In this document: in pieces, positions 22,260 through 33,694 of the stretch
How positions within the stretch are numbered: the first letter of the stretch is position 1
How the letters are laid out: the number at the start of each line of letters is the position of its first letter
NCBI GenBank assembly: GCA_002104905.1
Contig: MCFE01000228.1
Coordinates: 1-64,000 of the forward strand
Length of the DNA stretch: 64,000 bases
From: Basidiobolus meristosporus CBS 931.73
Lineage: Eukaryota > Basidiobolomycota > Basidiobolomycetes > Basidiobolales > Basidiobolaceae
Reading direction: 5' to 3'
The notes under the pieces: model-generated
What the model saw: only the letters and a program-made list of their open reading frames with translations
Databases searched by the model: none
What the model was told of the DNA's origin: nothing
Translations under genes and position numbers: made by a program

Positions 22260-25200
22260 TAATGGCCATCAATCCAGAAATCGAAATATAGAACTAAAAT
22301 ATACTAGTCTTTGAAATATAATTGTACACAGTAGGATCAACTATATGAATATAGAAACCAGGGATTGATTGGAGCAAGTATATGTATCAATGAATGTGAT
22401 GGGTACAAATCCTTCAATAATGGGATCAATAGGCAATGATCTTTCGGCAACTTTCAAACGACCATGTGTGGGTAAATTGATAGGGGATCACCCTGATAAG
22501 AAATGGCTGATTCAGGGAAGTCATGTTTTCATTGCATCTCTGCTATCTAAACCAGCAGACGGTTGATTGCGAGGCAGTTGGTAGTAGCGGGCGAAATCTC
22601 CAGAGCACCCGAGTAGGTTTGGCTTGGCCATGTCAACAGAAGAGTAGAACCTTCTCCAGAGTGGCGACGATTGCGTCGACAACAAATATAGGATACACGG
22701 AGATAATTGAAACTCGAAAATAATAAACCATGACTAAATTGAATTAGACAGTTAGCTTCGGAAGGCTGCTGCATAGATAGGCTATCTGTTACACCAATTC
22801 GGGTCACACTAAATATTCCACGAATGAGATTAGTCGGCAATTCCGGCAAAGATCACTGGATGGTGCGATAAGAGCTTAGGTCTAGTTTTGGAATTTTACC
22901 ACTCCTCACTTAGCGCATGGCCTTGTACGCCATTCTTACCCACCCTCACCAATACCATCCAAAACCCACAGTTCCAGTGGATTTGATGACGGATGCCCAA
23001 TCTTGCCCAAATGGGATCGGTGCGCATTGGTGGATGGCTTGAGTCGGCCTTGTAACAATACCTCGCTGCTACAAAGATTGTTTCCAGAACTGGCCAGAGT
23101 TATGTTAACCGGGATAGCGCAAGCCTGTACATGTGGTTGCAAGAAAGAATGCCAATGACTAGAAGGCAGGTTGTGTTCTGCTTCAGATCCTGTATAATTG
23201 CGCATCATTAAAGATTAGGCATACATAGTATCTTTTCAATCGAATGGTGCTCGGAGTGCGTTAATTGAATTTATGAACACATTGTCCTCCTCCTCAATTC
23301 TCCAATGAAACAGGTTGGTTTGTGGGTATACAAATCCTTAAGAAATATACTACCAGTATCTCTCGCTGCAATACTGCACAACCACATTGGCTGACATCCG
23401 AATAATGCCTGGCATGCCACTGTTTCCTCCATCGTTTCGTATGTAGTACTCCAGCCCATTTATCTGATTAAGATAGTAAACCAGGGCGGATAACGTCGGC
23501 GCTAAAGGCGACTTGCGTTAATGGGATTTGCTTCACGAGTTCGGAGTAGTCTCCGATTGTTGACTAAGCAACGGTAGCGTCGGATGCTTATCATATTACC
23601 AGTCCATGAGTACTGAATCAGTATCCAATCATAGGACTGATCTTTATCCACACGACCACTCAAGATGAATTTGAAATGAAACGACATTATCATGCACAAA
23701 CTGGTGCAAGCCATGTTACTGAAATAAATAACCTGTAGGATGCGATCCAGAAACGCATTCCACAAGGACCCAACACCTTGATCAATCCGGCTGATGGACA
23801 TCGTAGTCAAGCAGGCGGATTAAAGAAGGGAACTAAGCCACCTCGACGGATTCCCATCAGGTATAGCCGTTTGTCAGTACTGGAGTAAGGCCCCATGTTG
23901 TACCAAACGAAAGAAGCGTAGCCCTGAGCGATCGTGTCTCTTGCAGAGCAGTGACCTCTCCAAGCCAGGGCTCAGCGTGGATTGCTGTCGATTTGATTTA
24001 TATTGATCCTGCTGGTGAATAGTCGGTTGCACTCTTCAGATCCATCATTATTTGCCCATGGCGGGCAAACGATTGGTAACTTGCACCAATTCCAAGCGAT
24101 ACTAAAAATAGCAGAAATCCTATTTTTAATTTAACAGGAAAGGCGATTCGGTAGCAATATAGATCAAGGCTATGAATTTGGAGCATCAGCTCTAGACGAT
24201 GTTGGAGGGGGCTATACAACACTGATGTTGTTGTGGCATGCTTCATGTTCCCAACACATACATATCCAGATGAATCAAGTCAGCAGAAAGTGGTGTGGTG
24301 CATAATTCCAGACAAGCCATTGTCGTAAGAGTGAATCTGGCAACAGAGATTCAGTGAAGTACAACAATGAATCTCACTTCTCTTGGCGAAGTGGTCCAAT
24401 CCCACCCCACCTAAGGAATTGAAGTCTCAGGATTGAATCTTTACTACTGTATCGCAGAGCCTGTATCGAGGCAAGCCGTCCAGATAGGCTAAATAAAATC
24501 CCAACAAAAGGTGAAACACGCAGAGTGCGAAGCTATTTAGCTATTTGCATACAAGCCTGACCCTAGGGTCTTAATACTAGTTATACTGAGGCCGTCATGT
24601 GCAACGTAAGCATTTAAATTGACTTGGAAGTGTTTCATACAGTTGGTTATCTCCGTCCAAAGTTGACAACCAGCTGATGACTGGTTGAGTCTTGAAGCCG
24701 ATAGCTCAGGGAACCATCGTGAGCCCACGAATCTGGTAGGATCTTCAGAAACTATCGTCAATATCGGATGCACCAAACCTAGTCTCCTGTATGAAGGATG
24801 AATCGTCAAATATTAGTTTCTCGCATTTTCCCCAGATATGAGACCCTCATTACTATTTAAGGCTGGTTAAGTGACCAAGAGCCAAACACAGCCCAACATC
24901 AGCTCCATGGGCTCTGATTGGATGCTTTTGCTCACGGGAGCAGCTTGTGGCCAGCAGATTGGTGGATGACGGGCATTTGGCAAAGATATGTGGGGGGTAA
25001 CCAGACTGCATGGTTGCAAAAGGGTTACTTGATGGCAGACGATCATGGGCCATCGTGCTATGGCGAGACCAAATAGGAATGGCTGTTCTCTATCGCTGCG
25101 AACCCCTTTTCTCCAATTTGTGTCAATCGACAATTGAATAGATACGCACTTCCACACCTGATAAAGCTATTCATTGAAAGATAAGGCTTGATTCGAATTT

Positions 25201-27035
25201 GGAGCAGCATGAATCACATTTATCAAATGACTGCAACATACTTTGCAACCCTGGTGATGATGTGAAGCATAAGGCAACTGAGCAGTGGTTCAGCATCCAA
25301 TCGAGTCGCCAAATGCTATCTCACTAATGAAACAAACATTGCAGCACTGGTGAATTTACTGATAAGGCTCAGTCGAAATATACTACAGTCTGATGTGCTT
25401 CACTAAGAAACAGGTGATTGTAGAAACAACACCACACATAAATAATGATCGCATTATGACTACCAATGTTGTATATCAACACAGTGTTATTCAACGCCCT
25501 AAATCCAATCAGAGCATAAGTTTACACCAGGTTTACCTCTGTCGTCGATGACTTGGCTTGCGAGCTTATACAAAGCAAATCAAGTCTATATATACGTAAG
25601 CAACCTAGCCGCCACCATCCAATGGATGAGGTATGTGTAGAGAATTATTACACAACCATGTTTACCTCAACTTCAGTTGAAGGCAATTTCCCATGTGTTT
25701 CTTCCGCTGGGAAGCTGGCTCTGGATACGAAACCTCATGAGGGGAGTGATTGCATCTATCTGGGGCCCCTATATGAGGTAACTTGGGAATCATGAAATAT
25801 TTCCAATCACTCACTGAATGGTGAGAGGTAAATGCAAACCTACGTGGTAATAATGAACTCCCAGGTATATACCCCCTTACAATGATGGGCATCAATGTTT
25901 TACCTCTTTCCTATCATGTCTTGAACAAAGACAACCAATTTCGGAGAAATTGTGATGGTAGTGCAATGCCGGGGTAAGGCAATTCGCAACTATGCTAAGC
26001 CTCACGTACAATATGAGAAGTTCAGGAAGGACAACAGCCATTTGTTGAGGTTAATGAAGTTCTGATTTAGTGTGCTACTTTTGGAACGAATAGTGGCTCG
26101 CTGTTTCTATTTGTTACTAGAAGCATCCTGTGTTCGTCGCCTTCTAAAAACAGGGAAACTTCGCCTATTGAGGATGGTTGGCTTTTTTTCAACAAAAGCG
26201 ACTTGGGCCATCCCTTGATGTGACTAAAGGAAAGGGATATGATTGGATTCTCCTGCTCACGAGAGAACGTGTAACTCCTGCTGATTGGTGAACACTTGTC
26301 ACCTGGGGTTCTACAAACAACCATTCATTATTTTGTCATACAAGGACCCTGATTTTGTGGATGTTTTTGGCAGTGATGGTTTTTAGGGTGATCAGGTGGA
26401 CACAGGTAGAAGGGCAAGCAAGCATAGTCAAAGGAATCCCATCAATGTGTATGAAGTACGTCACGATATAGTATACAACATTTATGCAGATGCGGCTGTA
26501 CTACACTTCAGTCGCTTTCAATATACGGTTGATGAAGTGAAGCGCATCATTCATGTTCCGTATTTTCTTTTTACATTCTCACTGTTATACAAGTCATAGA
26601 ACCATAGCATGCATCTGTATTCTCATTTCCTTTGCCGCATAGTCACGAGCTCTGGTACACTAGTAACCTTGTTGATAATTCTAGACATTGCAAACTATTG
26701 CTGGAGACACAAATCCATCCGTTTTGCATTTGGATTCGACATATATGAAGCATAATTCCAATGGCATGAGAACTTCCCTCTCGTGTGTCTTAGAAAGAAG
26801 ATCGGTATCCCACAGATAATCATTAGGAGTTTGAAAGCAGTAAACTTGTCTCTCCAGTATCAGGAATATGCTACGTAATACACCTTTCCTTCTAATGATT
26901 ATGAAGCTATTGAAGAGAATATATTGAATGATTTTTCTAAAATGTTCCATTCGGATCATCGCTCAATCATTTTGAACTATACATGAGAATTGCTAGATGA
27001 TTGCATCCAGAAACAGGGAAATTCATTAGTTGTTG
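22260..27035. other. 4.8-kb gene desert
   Basis: I find no domain-bearing frame, splice-consistent exon series, tRNA, rRNA or clear transposon here. Many 60-100-codon frames are present on both strands but look random. It may hold regulatory DNA or fully decayed elements. Confidence 0.45.
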
Positions 27036-29918
27036 TTACTCTTCATCTGAATCTGCAAAGATGGCTTTGAATATGTCCATTGGAGGCCGTTCTGGCACAA
27101 CTGTTTCTTTCGGAGCAGGTTGGGGTGCTGGTGGGGTTTTCGCCTGTACATCTGGCTCAACCGTAGTTGCACTAACGAAAGACTTGACTTCCACTGGCTT
27201 TGTGGGTTGACGAAGCCCCGCAGTAAATGATGAAGAGCTATCATTTACAATGGAATCCAACGATTCCTTGCTTAGCGCCTCTCGACTTCCAGCTGAGCTT
27301 TTGCCTGGTTGCGTAGTGGAAGTGTACTCCGGATGGGGGTTAGGGACGTTAAAGCGTTTGCATAAAAGTCGGGCAGGATAAAAGGGAGTGGTCGATCTAG
27401 TTAGTTGGCCAAACATGTTCATAGCAGCGGCCTCAGCGGCGGGCGATTTCTTTGAAAAGGCAAAATTAAAATTACGCCCGTTAACGCGTATCTAGGGCGA
27501 CTTACATTGTAATTGGACTCTTGTTTCTTTGGCTTCTTGTTGGCTTGAGGCGGCTCTTGTTCTTTAGCCTCCGCAGGCCCCGGACCAGGTCTTAATCCCG
27601 GGACTGGCTGCTTAAATTCCTCGATTATTGATTCTGAGCTCGCGCTAGTAAAGCGAGATGCCATCATACTAGACATAGGATGGAAGATTCGAGCAGCTTG
27701 AGCAAACTCTTTGTGTTCCTTCGCCAAATCCTCATCGGAGAATCCCTGGATTTCGCAGTGTTATTCAACCTGACTTATTCTTTCCGGCTTCTTTTGCACT
27801 TACTCTAGGGTTTGGTGGGAGGCTCTTGATGATCTCGGCATTATACTCGAGAAATTGCTTGTACCGATTCTGCTTCTCTATATTATCACCAAATGGTATG
27901 AATCCGCTAAGAGCTGCAAGCGCTTGCTTCTTCTCGACTTTCGGGATTCTAGGTACGTCAGGCTTCTCCCGGCTACTTGTGGTTCCATTGATGAGGGTGT
28001 TCAGTCTGTCCTTATTGTCTTTAGAGATGTAATCGAATACGGATCGACTGGGGGCGTTGATTTTCTCCTCACCAAGCATAGCACCTCGCTATGATTGAAT
28101 TAAGATGTAAGCATGAATCTGCACAACGATGATTGAATACAGATCAATATACCTGATCGGCGGTATACTCGGAGACATGTCTTCGAGACCCCTCTGCTTG
28201 CTTGTCAGCCAGGTGGTTTGGGGGTGGTGCCTGCGAGCCAAGTCGATGATATGGATTGAACCCAGCTGGAATATCAGGTGGGTTGAACCTAGATAATGAC
28301 GAAGGGTAAATTGAACCGTCTTTGAACGCAAATAAGCGACGATACTTACCATTTATCTGCAGGCATTGGAAGGGTGGCTTGTATGAAGCCAACAACAACA
28401 GTCGTTGTATTGGCTTTAGCTTTGGAGTACTTTTGTTCGGTTAGTGTGAAGCAATAGCGAGCCTGCCACTGATACTCACCTCATAGTCCGAAGATCTTGA
28501 TGGCCTCGATGGTTTTTTGCTCATACCGATGACCATGGGCTGATCATCGTCGTCATCGTCGAACAAGGATGTATTGTAATCGGCTTTCGAGGAAGTAGAG
28601 TAGATGTCATGGTCATCGTCATCTTCCATTCCGAAGCCGCCTTGCAGCGAAAGTGAGGATTTGAATGAGAATAGCGAGGTGCGTGTTTTGTAGCTTACTT
28701 CTTTTGGCGGAATAGCTCACGCCGCTAGTATAATAATCTTTGACAAGTCTATTGAGTTGATAGGCTCACGGGGTTTGTGGCGATTAGGACATACCAGAGC
28801 TCTGTCGCATGCTATGACCACTGTTATCATTGTATGGATCGTAGTCAATCCCGTAGCGGTTGTTTTTGTTGGTGAAAGAAATGACAGCAGTATCTTTCGG
28901 AGCAAACTTGAAGTTCGAGGCGTGAGCATCTTTGAAAAGCTCGGAATCATAGCTAGCTACTTGAGATGCCAGGTGTTATTAAGAGAACAATGGATATAGA
29001 TCCTCGAATTCATGTAACCTAGATTCTTCTGTTTTTTGATGCTCAATCGTGGGCCGATCCCTTGGCCTTCGCGCCACCCCATACTTTTGAGCAACCTTAC
29101 ACCTATTGTTGACGATATATTAACCAAATCCCAACTGTTACATTATAAAGAGAAATCGGGATATACCTACTGGCTCCTTAGATGGTATAACAAACGACTC
29201 AAGCAAACTATCGGGAATTGCACCAAGTGTGCTGGTATCCCGTAAGCTCCGTGTAAGTTCGTGTAAACCTTGGTAGCGATGATTTCCAAGCATACCTTGA
29301 ATCGCCTAAAGAATCTGCTGTTGCGCGCCGTCTTGCCAAATCACGCTCAGTACTACCAAATTTCCCGAAATCGTCTTTGGTTACCAATTTTTGGGAGTCG
29401 GCCAGTTCCTTTTCGAAAGGAGATTTCCAACTGTAAATAACTGTCAACCAAGGAAATAGGATCCAGTAAGCAACAAACTGCCAAATCCTCCTCGTCCATA
29501 TAATCTTCAGGTCTGAATGCTTTCCTTTCGGAGCGGGAGGTTCGTGAAGAGACGAAGGTTTTGGGTTCCCAACCTTTTCGGGTAAATAGAGGACGATGAG
29601 TACGAAATCAACTAGCCAAGTTAATCAAGGACCTACCTTCTTTGGAACCAACAGTATTGAAATACCCTGCAGAGAAGCCGCCGGTAAAAGCACCATGAAA
29701 TCTACGCCTTCCTTTCTCATCACGTACCTGCCGGGAATGTCACTATCAGGCAGGAAAATGCAATTAAACGACGGATCAGGACAAACCTCTTGTTCCCAAA
29801 CAGGTACTGCCTTCTTCCCATCCTTTCCAGAGCCTAAATCTTCGAGAACAGTTCCAACAGTGACAAAAGATTCACGATCGGAATCCCCTTCACGTGGTCT
29901 TTTACGATAATACGACAT
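27036..29918 (-). CDS. GPATCH1: G-patch domain protein 1 (GPATCH1/DUF1604), spliceosome-associated
   Basis: Fourteen exons give a continuous 687-residue protein: 29918-29787, 29727-29637, 29573-29479, 29408-29296, 29207-29167, 29102-29019, 28956-28791, 28724-28699, 28640-28480, 28429-28350, 28288-28153, 28088-27804, 27745-27506, 27449-27036; phases agree throughout. Landmarks in order: [20 protein letters not shown] with [21 protein letters not shown], the G-patch [19 protein letters not shown] (about 158-176), FAPKD, acidic [72 protein letters not shown], and the acidic end [13 protein letters not shown]. This is the whole GPATCH1 layout; the family binds DEAH helicases during splicing in the nucleus. 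Two junctions rest on protein similarity rather than strong sites: acceptor AAAAG at 29409 and donor GTCCTA at 28790. Confidence 0.93.
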
Positions 29919-30830
29919 AGCAAAAGCAAGAGTACTTCGTAAAACTTGTTGTATGGAGAATCAAGTCGTGACAATTAATTCACCAGGATGTTAACTAGGA
30001 ATTGGTGGTATGAATATACGAGATGATTTTGGCTGCATCCTAATCATTTTGTTCACTTATCCTATTCGCTTAAATTCACGCTTTACTGCAATCATTTCTT
30101 GCTTGAAATAATTGGGGTATTGTTTTTACACGGCTTTTCCGATAGCAATTCCCAAGTAATTGGTGATACAGAGTTTTGGCTAGAAATTCCATCTGGCAAA
30201 TGCTCGGTTTGATGTCTAATTACTTATACATTAGGTCTTGAAGCTTTTATAATACATTAGGAATTTCATTGGAACCAATTCATCTCTTTAGCTTTAATAG
30301 AATCTCTACGCCCTATACAAAATCTTAAAGTTGGAATTCATTGGATTTTTAGCTGGTATTCTGATGGTATCTTGCTGGTATTCAGCTGGTGTTTCTGCTT
30401 CATAACTTCCGTTGCAATTTTTGGTGGAAGTAATGAGCGGCTGACTACCAAATTTGGTGTGAATGCTATTTGGCCTAGTCTCTCCCTGAAAAGGATGTTT
30501 GCTTGTCTACTGTGAAGCTAGTATCTGAGATATTGAGAGTTGTCACTTTTGGGAAAACTGGAATTTAGCTGATATTATACTGGCCTTTTCTTAAATTCTT
30601 CTCTTAGGGTACAGAATTGTGGAAGTTTTTTGAAATTAAATATGATCCTGACTTTACCTAATACTTGCTCCTTATTCCTTTCTAAAACTCGATCTTCCTG
30701 CCAATATGAGCCCCTCGTAAGCAATAACACATTGCTCTAAATCATCACCCTCAAATGAAATACAGCTCAAACACACTGGGCATTTCCTTAATTTGCTCTG
30801 TACAATGTTGGAACACTGCAAGGGTCATGT
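29919..30830. other. Intergenic, no supported gene
   Basis: AT-rich 0.9 kb between the GPATCH1 start and the first LTR remnant; should contain the GPATCH1 promoter. Nothing else seen. Confidence 0.45.
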
Positions 30831-30864
30831 ATGTTTTAAGAGTCTTGGAGATACTGGAAGTGAT

Positions 30865-31214
30865 TGTTGTAAGAGTCTTGGAGATATTGGAAGTGATTGG
30901 GAGAACAAGTAGATTATGTGGTTTTCACTTAATGATTTATTGAATGTAAAAGTAGTATTAATACTTTTACATGGTCTTGGTATTACAAACACATAGAATT
31001 GGTTAAGGAAGGTCCCAAGAACATGTGTGCAAAGTTTGGGGCTGTTTGGACAACTTTGAGAACTTTCATGTTCTGGGTACCTGGTATTTTGGTGAAAATA
31101 TTCTAAGTAAATCCCGACAAGGAATTTGGTCAGTATCCTCTAGGATTTGAAGGTGATGATCTAAGTGACTAAGTTAGGTGAATATTTAGGTGGAAATACG
31201 AATTTTTTACAACA
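30865..31214 (-). repeat. Solo copia LTR with 5-bp target duplication
   Basis: 350-bp LTR bounded by TGTTGTAA...ACAACA. It is flanked by the 5-bp duplication GTGAT (30860-30864 and 31215-31219), the signature of a copia insertion that then lost its interior by LTR-LTR recombination. On the minus strand it carries TATAAATA followed by AATAAA. Confidence 0.85.
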
Positions 31215-31510
31215 GTGATTGGGGGAGCAAGTAAATTATGTGGATTTCACTTGATGATTAATTGAATGAAAGTATAGTATTCATGCTGTAACACGGTATT
31301 GACAAAACAAGCATGTAGAGTTTGTTTAGGAAGGACTGATGCGTTTTAGGAGTTTTGGAGATAGCAAAAGTGAATGGGATAGCAAGTAATTGTATGGATT
31401 TCACTGAATGATTTATTGAATGTAAAAGTAGTATTTATACTTTTGCATTGTGTTGGCTAAACAAACGCGTAGAATATGTTAAGGAAGGTCCCAAGCACAT
31501 GTGCGCAAAG

Positions 31511-31840
31511 TGTTGTAAGAGTCTTGGCAATATTGGAAGTCATTGGGAGAACAAGTAGATTATGTGGTTTTCACTTAATGATTTATTGAATGTAAAAGTA
31601 GTATTTATACTTTTACATGGTCTTGGCATTACAAACATGTAGAATAGGTTAAGGAAGGTCCCAAGAACATGTGTGCAAAGTTTGGGGCTGTTTGGACAAC
31701 TTATCTAATTTTCATGCTCTGGGTAAATATTCTAATAAATCCCAACAAGGAATTTGGTCAGTATTCCCTGGGATTTGAGGGCAATGATCTAAGTGACTAA
31801 GTTAGGTGAATATTTAGGTGGAATACAAGTTTTTACAATA
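31511..31840 (-). repeat. Solo copia LTR with 5-bp target duplication
   Basis: 330-bp LTR from TGTTGTAAG to a mutated end (ACAATA), flanked by CAAAG at 31506-31510 and 31841-31845. The insertion lies within an older LTR, whose ATGTGCGCAAAG/TTGGGGG resumes after it. Confidence 0.85.
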
Positions 31841-31975
31841 CAAAGTTGGGGGTTGTTTAATCAACTTGGAATATCTCACCAAAACATCAGATAGACAGAA
31901 CATGAAACATTGATAAGTAAATCCCAACATGTAATTTGGTCAGAATTCACCAAGATTTGTTGACTATGACCTTTA

Positions 31976-32127
31976 CTTTACACACATGCTCTTGGGACCT
32001 TCCTAAGCCTATTTTATCTGTTTGTCTTACCCAGACCATAAAAAAGTATAAATACACTTTTACATGGTCTTGGCATTACAAACACATAGAATAGATTAAA
32101 AAGGGTCCTAAGAACATGTGTGCAAAG
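31976..32127. repeat. LTR foldback (inverted LTR fragments)
   Basis: A 64-nt LTR fragment in inverted sense (31976-32039) faces the same fragment in normal sense (32064-32127), separated by 24 nt. The transcript or single strand would fold as an imperfect hairpin. Confidence 0.75.
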
Positions 32128-32307
32128 TTTGGGGCTGTTTGGACAACTTTGAGAATTTTCATGTTCTGGGTTACTGGTATTTTGGTGAAAATATTCCAAG
32201 TAGATCCCAATAAGGAATTTGGTCAGTATTCCCTAGGATCTGAAGGTAATGATCTAAGTGACTAAGTTAGGTGAATATTCAGGTGGAATTCCAAATTTTT
32301 TACAACA
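32040..32307 (-). repeat. Truncated copia LTR (3' LTR side of element A)
   Basis: LTR sequence missing its first roughly 85 nt in plus-strand order and ending ACAACA at 32307. The next bases, CTCCCACTC, read GAGTGGGAG on the minus strand, a polypurine tract directly before the LTR. Confidence 0.75.
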
Positions 32308-33346
32308 CTCCCACTCAGCTAAATGTTCATACTGACTAGTCCTAATTTTGACCTAAGATATTCAAACTTGTCTCTAGCTAATGGTTTTGTAAATATGTCT
32401 GCAATCATTTCATCTGAAGGACAGTAAACTAAGCTAACTAAGTTATTCTCTATAGCTTCATGTATGAAATGATGTCTAATATCTATGTGCTTGGTTCTAG
32501 CATGAAAAGTTGGATTTCTACCTAATTGTGTACATCCTTGATTATCTTGAAATAAAGCAATAGATGTTTTTTGACATAGGCCTAAATCTGTAAAAAGTTC
32601 TCTTAACCACATTGCTTCTTTTGTAGCTTTACAGGCTGCCATATACTCTGCCTCTGTGGTAGAAACTGCTATGGTTGGTTGTTTTCTTGAATTCCATGAA
32701 ATTGCTCCTTGACAGTAAAGAAAGGTGTATCCTGTGGTGGATCTTCTGTCTTCCAAAGTTTGTCCCCAATCAGCATCAGAGTATCCCACAAGATTCTGTT
32801 CTGAGTCCTTACAAGTGTATCTTAGGCATATATCAGCAGTTCCTTTTAGGTATCTAAAAATCTGCTTAACTGCTGCAATATGATCAGATCCATAGTTCTG
32901 ATTATGTTGGCTGACAACTCCCACTGAATATGAGATATCTGGACATGTTCCAAGCATGATATACATCAGACTGCCGATCATAGACTGATAAGGAAAGTCA
33001 GGGCTTTCAGATGGCACCAAGCTCTCTTGATTTGGTTGAGTTTTGACCAAGTTAAGGTTTGTCTCCATTGGGGTAGCTGCTGGTTTACAGTCATCCATTT
33101 TGTACTTCTTTAGTATATCTTGAATATACTTGGACTGGCTTAGGGTGATAGTCTGGGTACTTCTGTCTATGGAGAACTTAATCCCTAAGTAGTAACTAAG
33201 TTCTCCTAGATTGGACATCTTGAACCTCTTAGATAGGCTGGATTTAGTCTCTTCCAATGTTGATAGGTATTTGGTGGCTATAATAAGATCATCCACATAT
33301 AGAGCTAATAAAACTGGATTTGCTCTATCTGGCTTAAAGCATATAC
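32308..33346 (-). pseudogene. Element A: truncated copia RT-RNase H
   Basis: Open frame 33296-32319 (325 residues) begins within the reverse transcriptase at the catalytic Tyr-x-Asp-Asp region (MDDLIIATKYLSTLEE) and runs through the RNase H domain (VGYSDADWG, STTEAEYMAA, HFIHEAIEN) to the polyprotein end. Everything upstream (gag, protease, integrase, RT palm) is missing: the sequence stops abruptly where the LTR at 33347 begins, with no primer-binding site. It is thus an internal 3' fragment, not a functional gene. The frame is free of stops, so the truncation is relatively young. It shares the LIIATKYLSTLEE variant with element B and not with element C. Confidence 0.85.
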
Positions 33347-33694
33347 TGTTGTAAGAGTCTTGGAGATATTGGAAGTGATTTGGAGAACAAGTAGATTATA
33401 TGGTTTTCACTTAATGATTTATTGAATGTAAAAGTAGTATTTATACTTTTACATGGTCTTGGTATTACAAACACATAAAATAGGCTAAGGAAAGTCCTAA
33501 GAACATGTGTGCAAAGTTGGGGCTGTTTGGACAACTTTGAGAATTTTCATGTACTGGGTACCTGGTATTTTGGTGAAAATATACTTAGTAAATCCCAACA
33601 AGGAATTTGGTCAGTCTTCTCTAGGATATGAAGGTAATGATCTAAGTGACTAAGTTAGGTGAATATTTAGGTGGAATTACAAATTTTTACAACA
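33347..33694 (-). repeat. Copia LTR between elements A and B
   Basis: 348-bp LTR, TGTTGTAAG...TTTTACAACA. On its right CTCCTACTC reads as the polypurine tract GAGTAGGAG, so it is the 3' LTR of element B; on its left it abuts truncated element A. Confidence 0.9.

Larger units (their letters stand above)
30831..31975 (-). repeat. Older copia LTR relics, split by two younger solo LTRs
   Basis: Diverged LTR sequence at 30831-30864 continues at 31220 after the solo LTR, and a second diverged LTR starting near 31335 continues at 31846 after the other solo LTR. They keep the TTTATTGAATGTAAAAG and AAGGAAGGTCCCAAG blocks of the younger family. Confidence 0.75.

Noticed and set aside
33334..33534. Short frames within copia LTRs (MSKQPQLCTHVL..., MEYFHQNTSN...)
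   Set aside because: They recur only because the LTR is repeated; they lie across promoter and poly(A) signals.
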